Positions 1 to 9,434 are shown, counted from the stretch's first letter. The stretch: DNA of 64,000 nucleotides from Plasticicumulans acidivorans (GCF_003182095.1 NZ_QGTJ01000003.1:462107-526106), one strand, 5' to 3'. Notes: generated by a model not told the origin, from the letters alone. Translations and numbers: made by a program.

Positions 1-612
1 CTTGTGCGCGGCATCGATGCCCTCAACGTCGAAGGTCGGATCGGCCTCGGCATAACCGAGCGCCTGTGCCTCGGCCAGCACGTCGGCGAAGTCGCGCCCT
101 TTATCACGCATCTCGGTGAGGATGAAGTTGCCGGTGCCGTTGATGATGCCGGCCAGCCACTCGATGCGATTCGCCGCCAGCCCTTCGCGCAGCGCCTTGA
201 TGATCGGAATACCGCCGCCGACCGCCGCCTCGAAGGCCACCATCACGCCGTGCTCGCGGGCCGCAGTGAAGATCTCGTTGCCGTGACGGGCGATCAGCGC
301 CTTGTTGGCGGTGACGACGTGCTTGCCGTTGGCGATCGCCTGCAGCACCAGCGTACGCGCCGGCTCGTAGCCGCCGATCAGCTCGATGACGATGGCGACC
401 TCGGGATCGTTGACGACCTCGAAGGCATCCTCGGTGAGCTTCATGCCCGTCATGTCGGCCTTGGTCGAATCGAGGTTGCGGGCAGCCGCATGAGAAATCT
501 CGATGCCGCGACCAGCCCGGCGGCTGATCTCCCCGGCATTGCGCCGCAGCACGTTAGCCGTGCCGCCACCGACCGTACCCAGACCCAACAGACCTACTTT
601 GACGGGATTCAC
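1..612 (-). CDS. hom: Homoserine dehydrogenase (N-terminal part, cut by window edge)
   Basis: NAD(P)-dependent reduction of aspartate semialdehyde to homoserine, the branch point to threonine and methionine. The 204 codons present start at a GTG with GAGGT about 7 bases upstream and run off the left edge. The translation opens MNPVKVGLLGLGTVGGG, a Rossmann nucleotide-binding loop. It is followed by ELIGGYEP, VTANKAL, AFEAAVGGGIPII and NGTGNFI, all hallmarks of the family. No aspartokinase domain precedes it, so this is the monofunctional type. It lies 27 bases downstream of alaC on the same strand, probably in one transcript. The rest of the catalytic domain and any ACT domain lie outside the window. 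Confidence 0.95.
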   Translation of the reverse strand, partial: MNPVKVGLLGLGTVGGGTANVLRRNAGEISRRAGRGIEISHAAARNLDSTKADMTGMKLTEDAFEVVNDPEVAIVIELIGGYEPARTLVLQAIANGKHVVTANKALIARHGNEIFTAAREHGVMVAFEAAVGGGIPIIKALREGLAANRIEWLAGIINGTGNFILTEMRDKGRDFADVLAEAQALGYAEADPTFDVEGIDAAHK

Positions 613-639
613 CGTGCGTACCTCAGAAATGGAATCGAA

Positions 640-1827
640 TCAGACTTTGCTGTCTTTGCGGAACATGTCACGAATACCGCGAATCGCCTGGCGCGTGCGG
701 TGCTCGTTCTCGATCAGGCCGAAACGGACGTGATCGTCGCCGTACTGGCCGAAGCCAATGCCCGGCGCAACGGCAACGTGGGCATCGTTGATCAGCTTTT
801 TCGAGAATTCGAGCGAGCCCATCGCCTGATACTGCGGCGGAATCTTCGCCCAGACGAACATCGTCGCCCTGGGCTTCTCGACCGCCCAGCCGATCGCGTT
901 GAGGCCGTCGCAGAGGACGTCGCGGCGGACACGATAGGTTTCGCAGATCTCGGCGACGCACTCCTGCGGCCCTTCCAGCGCGGTGATCGCCGCCACCTGG
1001 ATCGGCGTGAACGTGCCGTAGTCCATGTATGACTTCATGCGCGCCAGCGCACCGACCAGCGTCGGGTTGCCGCACATGAAACCGACGCGCCAGCCGGGCA
1101 TGTTGTACGACTTCGACAGCGTGAAGAACTCGACGGCAACGTCCTTGGCGCCGGGCACCTGCAGGATCGACGGTGCGACGTAGCCATCGAACGAGATGTC
1201 GGCATAGGCCAGGTCGTGCACCACCCAGATGCCGTGCTCGCGGGCAACCGCGACGATGCGCTCGAAGAACTCCAGCTCGACACACTGCGTGGTCGGGTTC
1301 GCCGGGAAGTTCAGCACCAGCATCTTCGGCTTCGGCCAGGACTCGCGGATCGCCTTTTCCAGCTCCACGAAGAAATCGACCCCCGGCACCAGTGGCACGT
1401 GACGCACGTCGGCACCGGCGATGACGAAGCCGTAGGGATGGATCGGGTAGGCCGGATTCGGCACCAGCACCGTATCGCCCGGCCCCATCGTCGCCAGCGC
1501 CAGATGCGCCAGTCCTTCTTTCGAGCCGATGGTGACGATGGCTTCGCTTTCCCAGTCGAGCTCGACTTCGAAGCGGCGTTTGTACCAGCCACAGATGGCC
1601 TTGCGCAGGCGGGGAATGCCCTTCGACACCGAATAGCGGTGTGTGTCGCCACGCTGAGCCGCCTCAAGCAGCTTGTCGACGATATGCTGCGGCGTCGGCC
1701 GGTCCGGATTGCCCATGCCGAAATCGATGATGTCCTCGCCCCGCGCTCGTGCCTTGGCTTTCAACTCGTTGACGATGTTGAAAACGTATGGCGGTAAACG
1801 GCTGATGCGCTGGAATTCGACGTTCAC
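640..1827 (-). CDS. alaC: Alanine transaminase, AlaC family (PLP class I/II aminotransferase)
   Basis: Cytosolic fold-type I PLP aminotransferase, very similar to E. coli AlaC (pyruvate/glutamate to alanine/2-oxoglutarate). Visible motifs are RLPPYVFNI near the N terminus, DFGMGNPD, the cofactor-contact segment VHDLAYADI, and the Schiff-base lysine in [12 protein letters not shown] (about residue 239). I chose the GTG at 1827 because homology begins there (VNVEFQRI...). A second in-frame GTG at 1884 adds 19 unconserved residues, and neither has a strong ribosome site. The protein is 395 aa, against 412 for E. coli AlaC. It is followed by hom after 27 bases, an arrangement that links it to aspartate-family amino acid synthesis. 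Confidence 0.9.
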   Translation of the reverse strand: MNVEFQRISRLPPYVFNIVNELKAKARARGEDIIDFGMGNPDRPTPQHIVDKLLEAAQRGDTHRYSVSKGIPRLRKAICGWYKRRFEVELDWESEAIVTIGSKEGLAHLALATMGPGDTVLVPNPAYPIHPYGFVIAGADVRHVPLVPGVDFFVELEKAIRESWPKPKMLVLNFPANPTTQCVELEFFERIVAVAREHGIWVVHDLAYADISFDGYVAPSILQVPGAKDVAVEFFTLSKSYNMPGWRVGFMCGNPTLVGALARMKSYMDYGTFTPIQVAAITALEGPQECVAEICETYRVRRDVLCDGLNAIGWAVEKPRATMFVWAKIPPQYQAMGSLEFSKKLINDAHVAVAPGIGFGQYGDDHVRFGLIENEHRTRQAIRGIRDMFRKDSKV

Positions 1828-1994
1828 GGCGGCTGACTTCGCTCTCGGTTGGATCGTCGGCAAAAACGACAAGGGCGGAAACACTAAAGGCGTGGCTGAG
1901 GGCTGTCAAATAAGCGCTTCCCGGCACTGCACGTGCCTGCATGCGCCGCCGGGGAACCCTGCCGTCGTGCCGTCATCGCATGGTCATGCACCGG

Positions 1995-2000
1995 TATAAT
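1995..2000 (+). promoter_or_regulatory. Candidate -10 box for the Mth938-domain gene
   Basis: A perfect TATAAT hexamer lies 30 bases before the ATG at 2030 in the divergent region between alaC and the small plus-strand gene. No good -35 hexamer is visible at 16-18 bases. GAGGAA at 2018-2023 is a clear ribosome binding site for the downstream gene. Confidence 0.45.
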
Positions 2001-2029
2001 CACCGCCATACCGCTCCGAGGAATCCGCC

Positions 2030-2404
2030 ATGCGTCTCGCACTCGACTTCGATGATCAGGTCAACTTGATCCGCGCCTATGGCGACGGGCACGTGATCAT
2101 CAACGCGGATACGCGGCTGGAGCGCAGCTTCATCCTGGCGCCGACCCGGCTGCAGGAGCACTGGCAGCCGCAGAGCTTCGACGAGCTGGCGGCCGAGCAT
2201 TTTGCCGGGCTGCTGGATTTCAAACCGGAAATGGTTCTGCTCGGCACCGGTGCCCGCCAGCGCTTTCCGCACCCGAGCCTGATCCGGCCACTGCTCGAAG
2301 CCGGTATCGCCGTCGAGTCCATGGACACCGCCGCCGCCTGCCGCACCTACAACATCGTCGTCGCGGAAGGCCGCACCGTGATCGCGGCGCTGCTGATGAT
2401 CTGA
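2030..2404 (+). CDS. Mth938 domain (DUF498) protein
   Basis: A 124-aa protein of the Mth938/NDUFAF3-like fold family, common as a single-domain protein in Proteobacteria. Family signatures are the N-terminal strand pattern ending in RSFILAPT, the central VLLGTGARQRFPHPSL segment and the C-terminal ESMDTAAACRTYNIVVAEGR. Biochemical function in bacteria is not established; the eukaryotic relative assists complex I assembly. GAGGAA sits 6 bases before the ATG and a TATAAT box lies further upstream. It is transcribed away from alaC and converges on rpoS, with a hairpin between them. Confidence 0.88.
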   Translation: MRLALDFDDQVNLIRAYGDGHVIINADTRLERSFILAPTRLQEHWQPQSFDELAAEHFAGLLDFKPEMVLLGTGARQRFPHPSLIRPLLEAGIAVESMDTAAACRTYNIVVAEGRTVIAALLMI

Positions 2405-2414
2405 GCGCGCCACA

Positions 2415-2441
2415 CAAAAAACGCGGCGGAAATCCGCCGCG
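2415..2441 (-). terminator. Rho-independent terminator after rpoS
   Basis: Read on the minus strand, a 9-bp GC stem (2422-2430 with 2433-2441) is followed by a run of T (A5-A6 at 2416-2421 on the plus strand). It lies 30 bases past the rpoS stop and just after the stop of the convergent Mth938-domain gene. The T run is on the rpoS side only, so it should mainly end rpoS transcription. Confidence 0.75.
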
Positions 2442-2470
2442 TCGTTCAGCGCGCTCCCTCAAAGGCGACC

Positions 2471-3529
2471 TCAGTTGTTCAGCACGTCCTCGGAAAAGCC
2501 TTCGGATTCGAGCACCTTGCGCAGGCGGCGCAGGGCATCGATCTGGATCTGGCGCACACGCTCACGCGTCACGCCGATCTCATTGCCGACTTCTTCAAGT
2601 GTTGCCCGCTCCTTGCCGCCGAGGCCGAAGCGACGTTCAACGACGATGCGCTGCTTGTCGCTCAGCTGGCAGAGCCAGTTTTCGAGCTTCTCGTTGAGGT
2701 CGCTGTCCTGCAGTACCTGGAACGGATCGGGGTTGTTTTCGTCCGGGATCGCGTCGAGCAGAAAGCGATCCTCGTCCTTGCCGATCGGCGTGTCGACCGA
2801 CGCAACCCGCTCATTGAGGCCGAGCATGCGCTTGACCTCGCTGACCGGCTTGTCCATCGCCTGGGCGATTTCCTCGGCCGTCGGTTCATGGTCGAGGGTC
2901 TGCGCCAGACGCCTCGCGGTACGCAGGTAAACGTTGATTTCCTTGATGATGTGGATCGGCAGCCGAATCGTGCGCGTTTGATTCATGATCGCGCGCTCGA
3001 TCGTCTGGCGAATCCACCAGGTGGCATAGGTCGAGAAGCGGAATCCGCGCTCTGGATCAAATTTCTCGACCGCATGGATCAGACCGAGATTGCCCTCCTC
3101 GATCAGATCGAGCAGTGACAAGCCGCGATTCATGTAACGGCGCGAGATTTTGACCACCAGACGCAGATTGCTTTCGATCATGCGCTTGCGCGAGGCTTCA
3201 CAGCCACGTAGCGCTTTGCGCGAGAAATAAACTTCCTCCTCGGCGCTCAGCAGTGGCGAGAAGCCGATCTCGCCCAGATACATCCGTGTTGCATCAAGCT
3301 CCTCCTGGCTGAAGTCCTTGCCATAGAGGGGCGTCTTGCCCCGGGTACGTGCCCCCTCGACGATTTCGGCATCGTCTTCGGAGGACGCATCGCCCAGCAC
3401 GCTAACGACTTCCTCGTCGACCGCGGCGTCTTCCTCGTCCAGCAGTTCTTCCTCTTCCTCCTCCAGAGCCGAGACGAGTTCCGCTTCATCCGGTAACTCG
3501 ACGACCTGGGTGCTGCTTCGGCGCGACAT
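2471..3529 (-). CDS. rpoS: RNA polymerase sigma factor RpoS
   Basis: Stationary-phase and general-stress sigma factor, 352 aa (E. coli RpoS is 330). Residues 14-57 are strongly acidic (runs of E and D), longer than in E. coli. Region 1.2 follows ([11 protein letters not shown]...). Region 2 carries [37 protein letters not shown] and [17 protein letters not shown], the -10 recognition and melting elements. Region 4 has the helix-turn-helix [20 protein letters not shown]. RpoS rather than RpoD is indicated by the length, by the lack of the large 1.1/non-conserved region, and by nlpD upstream. Transcription probably also starts inside nlpD, as in relatives; that is inference. Confidence 0.95.
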   Translation of the reverse strand: MSRRSSTQVVELPDEAELVSALEEEEEELLDEEDAAVDEEVVSVLGDASSEDDAEIVEGARTRGKTPLYGKDFSQEELDATRMYLGEIGFSPLLSAEEEVYFSRKALRGCEASRKRMIESNLRLVVKISRRYMNRGLSLLDLIEEGNLGLIHAVEKFDPERGFRFSTYATWWIRQTIERAIMNQTRTIRLPIHIIKEINVYLRTARRLAQTLDHEPTAEEIAQAMDKPVSEVKRMLGLNERVASVDTPIGKDEDRFLLDAIPDENNPDPFQVLQDSDLNEKLENWLCQLSDKQRIVVERRFGLGGKERATLEEVGNEIGVTRERVRQIQIDALRRLRKVLESEGFSEDVLNN

Positions 3530-3637
3530 GGCGACCTCCTCAGCGTCTTCGGTGGTAGATCAGCGGGTTAGGGAAATCTCTTCCCTGGGCCGGCTGCGCG
3601 CGCGGGGGCTTCTATGTGGCCCCTCGTCGCATGTCGA

Positions 3638-4426
3638 TCAGCCCTGCAGGAAACGCAGGGGATCGACAGGTTTTCCATTCTGGCGGATCTCGAAGTGCAG
3701 TGCCGGACGATTCTCCGGGCTGTTGCCAACTTCTCCTATCGGTTGTCCGGCGCTCACCCTATCGCCTTCATTCGAAAGGATTTTACCGAGAAAACCGTAG
3801 GCACTGAGTAGAGATTCAGAATGTTTGACGATGATAAGGCGGCCATATCCGGGAAGTCCACTGCCGCTGTAGACGATCTCGCCGCCACGGCTCGCCGTGA
3901 CCGTCGTGCCGAGTGTCGCCGCAATCTGAATCCCCTTGCGTCCGGGCTGGTCCGGCTGGAAACCCCGGATCACCCGGCCACGCACCGGCCAGACCCAGCC
4001 CCGCCCCGACAGCGTCGGCGCGGTATCGCGACTGGGGGCCGTGGAAGTGCCATCGGCAGTCGCCACGCGCTCGGCGGCGGGTGGTTCCACCCGCCGCGGG
4101 CGCGAACGTGGTGTGTCATTGTGAGGCGTCGTGCTGGCAACCGCGTTGCGCGGCGGGCTGCCCGTATCCGTGGCAGGCGCGACGTCGTTGGTATCGACGG
4201 CATCGTCACCCAGCAACAAGCGCTGACCGACAAGAATACGGTTGGGATCGGCAAGATTGTTGATACGGACCAGTTCGCGCATGTCGACACCGTAACGCCA
4301 TGCGATCGAATAGAGTGTGTCACCACGCACAACCACGTACTCATGCGGCCGCAGGCCATAACCGGTCGTGCACCCCGCCAACACGGCGCCGCACAGCGCC
4401 AGCCAATGCAGATAACGACGTGACAT
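3638..4426 (-). CDS. nlpD: NlpD-type lipoprotein, LysM plus degenerate LytM/M23 domain
   Basis: Outer-membrane lipoprotein that activates cell-wall amidases at division. A short signal peptide ends in the lipobox LAGC (Cys19). A LysM domain follows (about 28-72: YVVVRGDTLYSIAWRYGV... NRILVGQRLLLG), then a Pro/Thr/Arg-rich linker, then a C-terminal M23 fold (about 150-260). In the M23 part the usual zinc-site HxxxD segment reads GRKGIQIA and the HxH site reads LHFEIR, so it is predicted catalytically inactive, as in E. coli NlpD. The ATG at 4426 was chosen for its GGAAAG site and for placing the signal peptide; an ATG at 4456 overlapping the pcm stop (ATGA) is the alternative. Confidence 0.92.
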   Translation of the reverse strand: MSRRYLHWLALCGAVLAGCTTGYGLRPHEYVVVRGDTLYSIAWRYGVDMRELVRINNLADPNRILVGQRLLLGDDAVDTNDVAPATDTGSPPRNAVASTTPHNDTPRSRPRRVEPPAAERVATADGTSTAPSRDTAPTLSGRGWVWPVRGRVIRGFQPDQPGRKGIQIAATLGTTVTASRGGEIVYSGSGLPGYGRLIIVKHSESLLSAYGFLGKILSNEGDRVSAGQPIGEVGNSPENRPALHFEIRQNGKPVDPLRFLQG

Positions 4427-4452
4427 CGTCTTTCCAGAAGTTGCTTCGCGTC

Positions 4453-5124
4453 TCATTGCACCCCCGCGAGCAGGGGCACGAACGTCACCGCACCAAGATT
4501 GCGGGTCTCGAAACCGATCGCCTTGCGCTCGATGCACACCAGCTGCTGGATGCCCGGCGGACCGATCGGTGCGATCAGGCGGCCGCCGATCGTCAGCTGC
4601 GTCAGCAGGGCCTGCGGCACCTCGCCGCCGGCGGCAGTCACCAGTATCGCATCGAAAGGACCGTACTCCGGCCAGCCGAGCATACCGTCATCATGTTTCA
4701 GGCGGACGTTGCGCAGACCCAGCGACGCCAGCAGGCTGCGCGCGCGCTCGGCAAGCCGCTCCAGACGCTCCACGCTCCAGACACGCTGTACTAGCGATGC
4801 CAGTACGGCAGCCTGATAACCGGAGCCGGTACCGACCTCCAGCACCCGCTCCAGGGGCAGCGAGCGCCCCTCGATCGCGGCCTGCGTCATCAGCGCGACG
4901 ATATAAGGCTGCGAAATCGTCTGCCCGAAACCGATCGGTAACGGCATGTTCTCATAGGCACGGCTGGCCAGGGCCTCTTCGACGAACAAGTGCCGGGGCA
5001 TGCTGCCGATCACCGCCAGCACCGACTCGTGCGTGATGCCCATCTCGCGCAGTCGCGCCAGCAGGCGCGTGCGCGTGCGCGCCGAGGTCATCCCGATACC
5101 ATGAATAGCCTGCGAGTCACTCAC
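4453..5124 (-). CDS. pcm: Protein-L-isoaspartate O-methyltransferase
   Basis: SAM-dependent repair enzyme that methylates isoaspartyl residues in damaged proteins; 223 aa. The conserved start of the domain is [25 protein letters not shown]. It is followed by [13 protein letters not shown] and SAM motif [17 protein letters not shown]. The C-terminal [10 protein letters not shown] matches the family. Its start overlaps the surE stop by 4 bases, and its stop is close to nlpD, giving the classic surE-pcm-nlpD-rpoS order. Confidence 0.95.
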   Translation of the reverse strand: MSDSQAIHGIGMTSARTRTRLLARLREMGITHESVLAVIGSMPRHLFVEEALASRAYENMPLPIGFGQTISQPYIVALMTQAAIEGRSLPLERVLEVGTGSGYQAAVLASLVQRVWSVERLERLAERARSLLASLGLRNVRLKHDDGMLGWPEYGPFDAILVTAAGGEVPQALLTQLTIGGRLIAPIGPPGIQQLVCIERKAIGFETRNLGAVTFVPLLAGVQ

Positions 5125-5867
5125 GGCGTATCGAGCCAGCGTGCCACCGTATCCAGTGCGGTGTAGCGAGTCAGATCGACGTGGATCGGTGTCACCGACA
5201 CGCAGCCTTCACGCACGGCGTGAAAATCGGTGCCGGGCCCGGCGTCAGCTTCGGCGCCAGCGCCGCCGATCCACCAGATCGGCCGTCCGCGCGGGTCGGT
5301 CTGCCGCACCACCGGCTCGGCTTTGTGGCGATGGCCGAGGCGCGTCACCTGAAAGCCGCGGATGGCCTCCCACGGCAGATCCGGCACGTTGACGTTGAGA
5401 ATGGTATCGGCCGGCAGCGGATTGAGCCGCAGTCGACGCACCAGCTCCACGGCCACCCGGGCCGCGGTGTCCAGATGCTGCGGATCGTAGGAACACAGCG
5501 ACATGGCCAGCGCCGGCAGACCGAGAAAACGCCCCTCCATCGCCGCCGCGACGGTACCGGAATAAATGACGTCATCGCCCATATTGGCGCCGGCATTGAT
5601 ACCGGAAACGACCATGTCCGGTTCTTGATCGAGCAGACCGGTCAGCGCGATGTGCACGCAGTCGGTCGGTGTACCGTCGACACTGGTGAAACCGTCGGCA
5701 TGCTGCATCAGGCTTAGCGGCAGGCGCAGCGTCAGCGAGTTGCTGGCACCGGAGCGATCGCGATCGGGAGCCACCACGGTCACTTCGGCAAATTCCTTCA
5801 GGGCTGCAGCCAGCGTGCGTATTCCCGGGGCCAGGTACCCATCATCATTACTGACCAGTATCCTCAT
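5121..5867 (-). CDS. surE: 5'/3'-nucleotidase SurE
   Basis: Metal-dependent nucleoside monophosphate phosphatase (stationary-phase survival protein), 248 aa from the chosen ATG. The N terminus [16 protein letters not shown] carries the metal-binding DD pair. Later [25 protein letters not shown] is the second active-site block, and the Ser and Asn ligands are present. The ORF extends upstream to 5912, but family members begin at MRIL; an adjacent ATG at 5870 is also possible. It overlaps pcm by 4 bases and is divergent from the Smr-domain gene at 5968. Confidence 0.95.
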   Translation of the reverse strand: MRILVSNDDGYLAPGIRTLAAALKEFAEVTVVAPDRDRSGASNSLTLRLPLSLMQHADGFTSVDGTPTDCVHIALTGLLDQEPDMVVSGINAGANMGDDVIYSGTVAAAMEGRFLGLPALAMSLCSYDPQHLDTAARVAVELVRRLRLNPLPADTILNVNVPDLPWEAIRGFQVTRLGHRHKAEPVVRQTDPRGRPIWWIGGAGAEADAGPGTDFHAVREGCVSVTPIHVDLTRYTALDTVARWLDTP

Positions 5868-5967
5868 CATGTCCGCCGGCGCCGCTGTGCTGAAACGCGG
5901 TATCAAAACCACATCGAACCTGCAAAGTCAAAACAGGCACCTCTTTCAAATCCGCGACACCGCTGCC

Positions 5968-6510
5968 ATGAGTGCATCCGACGAACACACTGACGGAGCG
6001 AGCCGGGAATTCCGCCAGGCCATCGGCGAGATCGAACCGATCCGCTCCGACACGGTGGAACCGTGGCGGCCGCCACGACCGCCGATCCCGCTGCAGAGTC
6101 TCGCCGACGACAAGCAGGTGCTGCGCGATATGGTGTCGGACTACTTCGAACCGGCCGACATCGAAACCGGCGAGCACCTGAGTTACTGCCGCGATGGCGT
6201 GCAGACCGGCGTGCTGCGCAAGCTGCGCCGCGGTCAGTACCCGCCCGGCGCCCAGCTCGATCTGCACGGCCTGTACTGGGCCGAAGCGCGGGAAAGCGTG
6301 CACCTGTTCCTGCAGATGGTACGCCGTGAGCGCGTGCACTGCGTGCGCATCGTCCACGGCAAGGGCAACCGCTCCCATCACCGCGGCCCGGTGCTGAAGC
6401 AGAAACTCAACCGTTACCTGCGCCTGCGCGACGACGTACTCGCCTTCTGCTCGGCCCGCGCGCACGACGGCGGTACCGGCGCGCTGTACGTGCTGCTGCG
6501 CAGCCTTTGA
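5968..6510 (+). CDS. Smr domain protein (SmrA/YdaL-like putative DNA endonuclease)
   Basis: A 180-aa protein with a C-terminal Smr (small MutS-related) domain. The three signature blocks are LDLHGLYWAEA (the LDLHG motif), VRIVHGKGNRS (HGKG) and HDGGTGALYVLLR (GGTGA). Stand-alone Smr proteins in this class have nicking endonuclease activity, in E. coli seen for YdaL; a role here in DNA repair or RNA cleavage is inference. The N-terminal ~80 residues resemble the conserved front part of this subfamily. The ATG at 5968 was taken because upstream codons are unconserved and antisense to surE. It is the first gene of a plus-strand trio that breaks the minus-strand housekeeping run. Confidence 0.88.
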   Translation: MSASDEHTDGASREFRQAIGEIEPIRSDTVEPWRPPRPPIPLQSLADDKQVLRDMVSDYFEPADIETGEHLSYCRDGVQTGVLRKLRRGQYPPGAQLDLHGLYWAEARESVHLFLQMVRRERVHCVRIVHGKGNRSHHRGPVLKQKLNRYLRLRDDVLAFCSARAHDGGTGALYVLLRSL

Positions 6511-6529
6511 ACCCCGAGGTCAAATCCCG

Positions 6530-7000
6530 ATGCCGCAGGCCTTCGATACCACGCTGATCGCCACCCTGATCGGCGCTGCCCGCCACAGTGCCCGCCGGCG
6601 CATGAACCACAACTTTCACACCGCGCTCGACGCGCCCTGCCAGCGCCTGCTGATCGCCATCGAGCCGGACTCCTACGTCGCCCCTCACCGCCATCTCGAT
6701 CCGCAGAAAGCCGAAAGCCTGCTGCTGGTGCGCGGCACGCTCGGCGCCGTGTTCTTCAGCGATGACGGCCAGATCAGCACGACGCTGAAACTGTCCGCCG
6801 CGGGTGAATGCTGCGGCGTCGACATCCCGGCCGGCGAGTATCACAGCGTCATCGCCCTCGAACCCGGGACGGTGTTCTTCGAAAGCAAGGCCGGCCCTTA
6901 TCGTCCGGTCGATCCTGCCGAATTCGCCGCGTGGGCCCCGCGCGAAGGCGACGCCGGAGCCTCCGCCTTCCGCGAGCAGCTGCGCGCCCTGTTCCGCTGA
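6530..7000 (+). CDS. WbuC-family cupin metalloprotein
   Basis: A 156-aa protein of the WbuC cupin family. Family-typical blocks are SARRRMNHNFH near the N terminus, YVAPHRHLDPQKAES (metal-binding HxH plus a downstream Glu), LLVRGTLGAVFF, and GVDIPAGEYHSVIALEPGTVFFE (second cupin motif with His). It ends KAGPYRPVDPAEFAAWAP. WbuC genes often lie in O-antigen clusters, but no polysaccharide gene is nearby here. The enzymatic activity is unknown. It starts 19 bases after the Smr gene, probably co-transcribed. Confidence 0.85.
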   Translation: MPQAFDTTLIATLIGAARHSARRRMNHNFHTALDAPCQRLLIAIEPDSYVAPHRHLDPQKAESLLLVRGTLGAVFFSDDGQISTTLKLSAAGECCGVDIPAGEYHSVIALEPGTVFFESKAGPYRPVDPAEFAAWAPREGDAGASAFREQLRALFR

Positions 7001-7069
7001 GGCTCACGCATCCGCTGCGGCCCCCCCTGCGTATCGCTACACAGACCACCGCCGACAGGGGGAGCCGGC

Positions 7070-7498
7070 ATGCAACCGAGTGATTTCATCCAGCCGCTGC
7101 GCCAGCACCTGATCGCGCTGATCAGCCTCACCGTCGCGCTGTCGAGCCTGAGCTACAACACTTGGCGCAACGAGCGCACCGAAGCCAACCGCAACGTCCG
7201 CGTCGCCGCCTTCGAGGAACTGAAGACGCTCGGCGAGCTGCAGGCGCTGGTCAATCACGCCTATTTCGGCCAGGACGCCAGTGCGGCCGTGGTGATGACG
7301 GGCTGGTCGAAAGTCGCGCTGATCGCCGACCTGGCCGAGCTGCTGCCCGGCGCACCGGCAACCGCCGGGCAGGAACTGACGCGAGTCTGGGCGCAGCACG
7401 CCGACGCGCTGCTCGACGAAGCCGCGACGGATGCCATCACCCGCGCACTCGATGCCAGCCGCAGCAGCGTACTCACCCGCTTGCGGGCGCTGAATTAA
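7070..7498 (+). CDS. Hypothetical protein with N-terminal membrane anchor
   Basis: A 142-aa protein I do not recognise by name. AGGGGGAG lies 6 bases before the ATG, so translation is well supported. Residues about 13-33 (HLIALISLTVALSSLSYNTW) form one likely transmembrane helix. The rest looks like a helical domain, starting RNERTEANRNVRVAAFEELKTLGELQ, with no catalytic motif visible. It is the third gene of the plus-strand trio. Its TAA stop overlaps the TAA stop of convergent truD in the palindrome TTAA. Confidence 0.7.
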   Translation: MQPSDFIQPLRQHLIALISLTVALSSLSYNTWRNERTEANRNVRVAAFEELKTLGELQALVNHAYFGQDASAAVVMTGWSKVALIADLAELLPGAPATAGQELTRVWAQHADALLDEAATDAITRALDASRSSVLTRLRALN

Positions 7499-8550
7499 TC
7501 CGCCGCGGACTCGCGCAGTTCGTAGGCCTGCACCAGTTCGCGCAGCACCGTCGTCGCATACGCGCCCGCCGGCAGGGCGAATTCGAGCGTCAGGGAGCCA
7601 TCCGCGTGGCTTTCGGCGCTCAGCCCCTGCGGCCGCAGACGCAGCGCCCGGCGCTCGGCCTTCAGCCCCTCGGCCTCCAGCCCGGCACACAGTTCAGGCT
7701 GTGCGGCGCACAGGGCCTGTTCACCGGCCAGGGCCTGCAGACTGGCAAGCCTCTCCCCCGTCCCCCACAGCGGGCCGGTCGGATGCACGTCGCCCCGTTC
7801 GAGCCGATCGCGGATCGCCGCATCCGCCTCGGTGCAGGCGAACACTGAGTGCGTCCCGTCGAGCATCAGCACCTCGCCCGGCAGGGCCTGCGTCCAGCTG
7901 CCGTCGACGACCCGTGCGGCCAGGTATTCGTTGAACAGGAACGAGCGCGCGGCCGACAGATACAAGCCGCGCTTGTGGCGGTCGCGCTCACGCAGTTCGC
8001 CCCGGAACAGCCGCAGGGCACGGCCGACGTTGCCACCTTCACGGCCGAAGCGCTGCTCGCCAAAGTAGTTGGGCACGCCGTGAGCGGCGATGCACGGCAG
8101 GCGCTCGGTGATGAGATCCAGCGGCGCGTCGAGCTCGCGCAGCGTGATGCGGAAGCGGTTGCCGGCCAGTGCTCCGCGCCGCAGTTTGCGGCTGTTGCGC
8201 GCCACCTGCAGCAGCTCGACACCTTCGATCGCAATATCCGCAGCTGCCGGCGCCTCACGCCCGGGCATCTGCACCGAAAACCACTGCTCGGTGACGGCGT
8301 GGCGGTCTTTCAGTCCGGCATAGCTGACGGCATCGGCGCGCACGCCGCAGGCCGCTGCGAGTTGACGGGCCACCCAGTCGGTGTTGGCACCGGTCTTACG
8401 CACATAGAGAAAAACATGCTCGCCCTCGCCGTCCGGCGCCCAGCCGAGCTGCTCGATGACAACGAAATCCGCCGCCGTGCTGCGCAAGCGGGCGCGGATC
8501 GCCGGCTCACCATAGGCGTAGGGATACTCAGTGTTCGATGACTCGTTCAC
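7495..8550 (-). CDS. truD: tRNA pseudouridine(13) synthase TruD
   Basis: Makes pseudouridine 13 in tRNA-Glu; 351 aa. The catalytic aspartate is D82 in [17 protein letters not shown], the TruD signature. The N-terminal [15 protein letters not shown] and the later [17 protein letters not shown] and [15 protein letters not shown] segments are also diagnostic. The TruD insertion domain occupies the later half. The ATG at 8550 overlaps the ispF stop by 4 bases. The usual truD-surE adjacency is interrupted here by the three plus-strand genes at 5968-7498. Confidence 0.95.
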   Translation of the reverse strand: MNESSNTEYPYAYGEPAIRARLRSTAADFVVIEQLGWAPDGEGEHVFLYVRKTGANTDWVARQLAAACGVRADAVSYAGLKDRHAVTEQWFSVQMPGREAPAAADIAIEGVELLQVARNSRKLRRGALAGNRFRITLRELDAPLDLITERLPCIAAHGVPNYFGEQRFGREGGNVGRALRLFRGELRERDRHKRGLYLSAARSFLFNEYLAARVVDGSWTQALPGEVLMLDGTHSVFACTEADAAIRDRLERGDVHPTGPLWGTGERLASLQALAGEQALCAAQPELCAGLEAEGLKAERRALRLRPQGLSAESHADGSLTLEFALPAGAYATTVLRELVQAYELRESAAD

Positions 8551-9029
8551 AGGATGGTGGCCTCGACCAGCAGGGCGACGACTTCAACGGCGATTCCCTC
8601 GCCACGCCCGGTGAAACCCAGCCGCTCGGTGGTCGTCGCCTTGACGTTGACGCAATCGTGACGCACGCCGAGGTCGGCGGCGAGATGGGCACGCATCGCC
8701 TCGATATGCGGCGCCATCTTCGGCGCCTGGGCGATGATCGTCGCATCGACGTTACCGACGGCATAGCCCTCGGCGCGGATCAGTTCGACGACGTGATGCA
8801 GCAGGCGGCGGCTGTCGATGCCGCGATAGGCCGGATCGCTGTCCGGGAAATGCCGGCCGATGTCACCGAGCGCCGCAGCACCCAGCAGCGCATCGCACAG
8901 CGCATGCAGCAGCACGTCACCATCGGAATGGGCGAGCAGGCCGCGTTCATAGGGAATGCGCACGCCGCCGAGCATCACATGGTCGCCGGGACCGAAGGCA
9001 TGAACGTCGAAACCATGACCGATGCGCAT
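8547..9029 (-). CDS. ispF: 2-C-methyl-D-erythritol 2,4-cyclodiphosphate synthase
   Basis: Fifth step of the MEP isoprenoid pathway; 160 aa. It opens [15 protein letters not shown], giving the Asp8/His10 zinc ligands, followed by [18 protein letters not shown] and [17 protein letters not shown]. The C-terminal [17 protein letters not shown] is typical. The ORF is open to 9101, but the ATG at 9029 has GAGAGG 7 bases upstream and matches family starts. It overlaps truD by 4 bases. The ispD gene lies beyond a small secreted-protein gene rather than directly next to it. Confidence 0.95.
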   Translation of the reverse strand: MRIGHGFDVHAFGPGDHVMLGGVRIPYERGLLAHSDGDVLLHALCDALLGAAALGDIGRHFPDSDPAYRGIDSRRLLHHVVELIRAEGYAVGNVDATIIAQAPKMAPHIEAMRAHLAADLGVRHDCVNVKATTTERLGFTGRGEGIAVEVVALLVEATIL

Positions 9030-9110
9030 CGCAGACCTCTCGCACGCTGGACGCGGCCTCCGCCGCGAGGGCGCGCAGCGTAGCGCGCCCGCCCCGGCCA
9101 CGCCACCGCA

Positions 9111-9434
9111 TCAGCGCCAGCGGCCGTCGACCCACACCCAGCCGTGCGGCGAGTGCCGCCAGTACCCATCGACCCAGACGCGCCCCTGATGTGGCGGCCG
9201 CGTCCAGTAACCGCTGCGCCAGACCCAGGCATCACCGCGCCGCACCCAGTGGCCGGCGCGCCACGCTGCATGCGGATAAGGGCGATGCGGCCGGACTTCA
9301 TGCCGCGGCGGCGGCGGTGCGTCGTGGATCACCACCGTGCGGGTCGCCACCCAGCCAGCCTGCGCCGGCGCAATCGCCAGCGTCGCACCAGCCGCCAGCA
9401 GCAGCACACCTGTCATCTTGACGAAACGATTCAT
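9111..9434 (-). CDS. YXWGXW/WxxGxW repeat secreted protein
   Basis: A 107-aa exported protein. The signal peptide MNRFVKMTGVLLLAAGATLAIAPAQA is followed by a Pro/His/Arg-rich linker. Four Trp-rich repeats follow, of the form GHWVRRGDAWVWRSGYW, GRVWVDGYW and GWVWVDGRW. This repeat family is common in proteobacterial periplasmic or surface proteins of unknown function. ATG 9434 has AGGGAGGG upstream, so the in-frame TTG at 9440 is less likely. It sits between ispF and ispD, which are usually adjacent or fused. Confidence 0.85.
   Translation of the reverse strand: MNRFVKMTGVLLLAAGATLAIAPAQAGWVATRTVVIHDAPPPPRHEVRPHRPYPHAAWRAGHWVRRGDAWVWRSGYWTRPPHQGRVWVDGYWRHSPHGWVWVDGRWR

Noticed and set aside
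2000..2413. A 137-codon minus-strand open frame opposite the Mth938-domain gene
   Set aside because: The plus-strand frame has a recognised domain, a ribosome site and a -10 box; this one has none.
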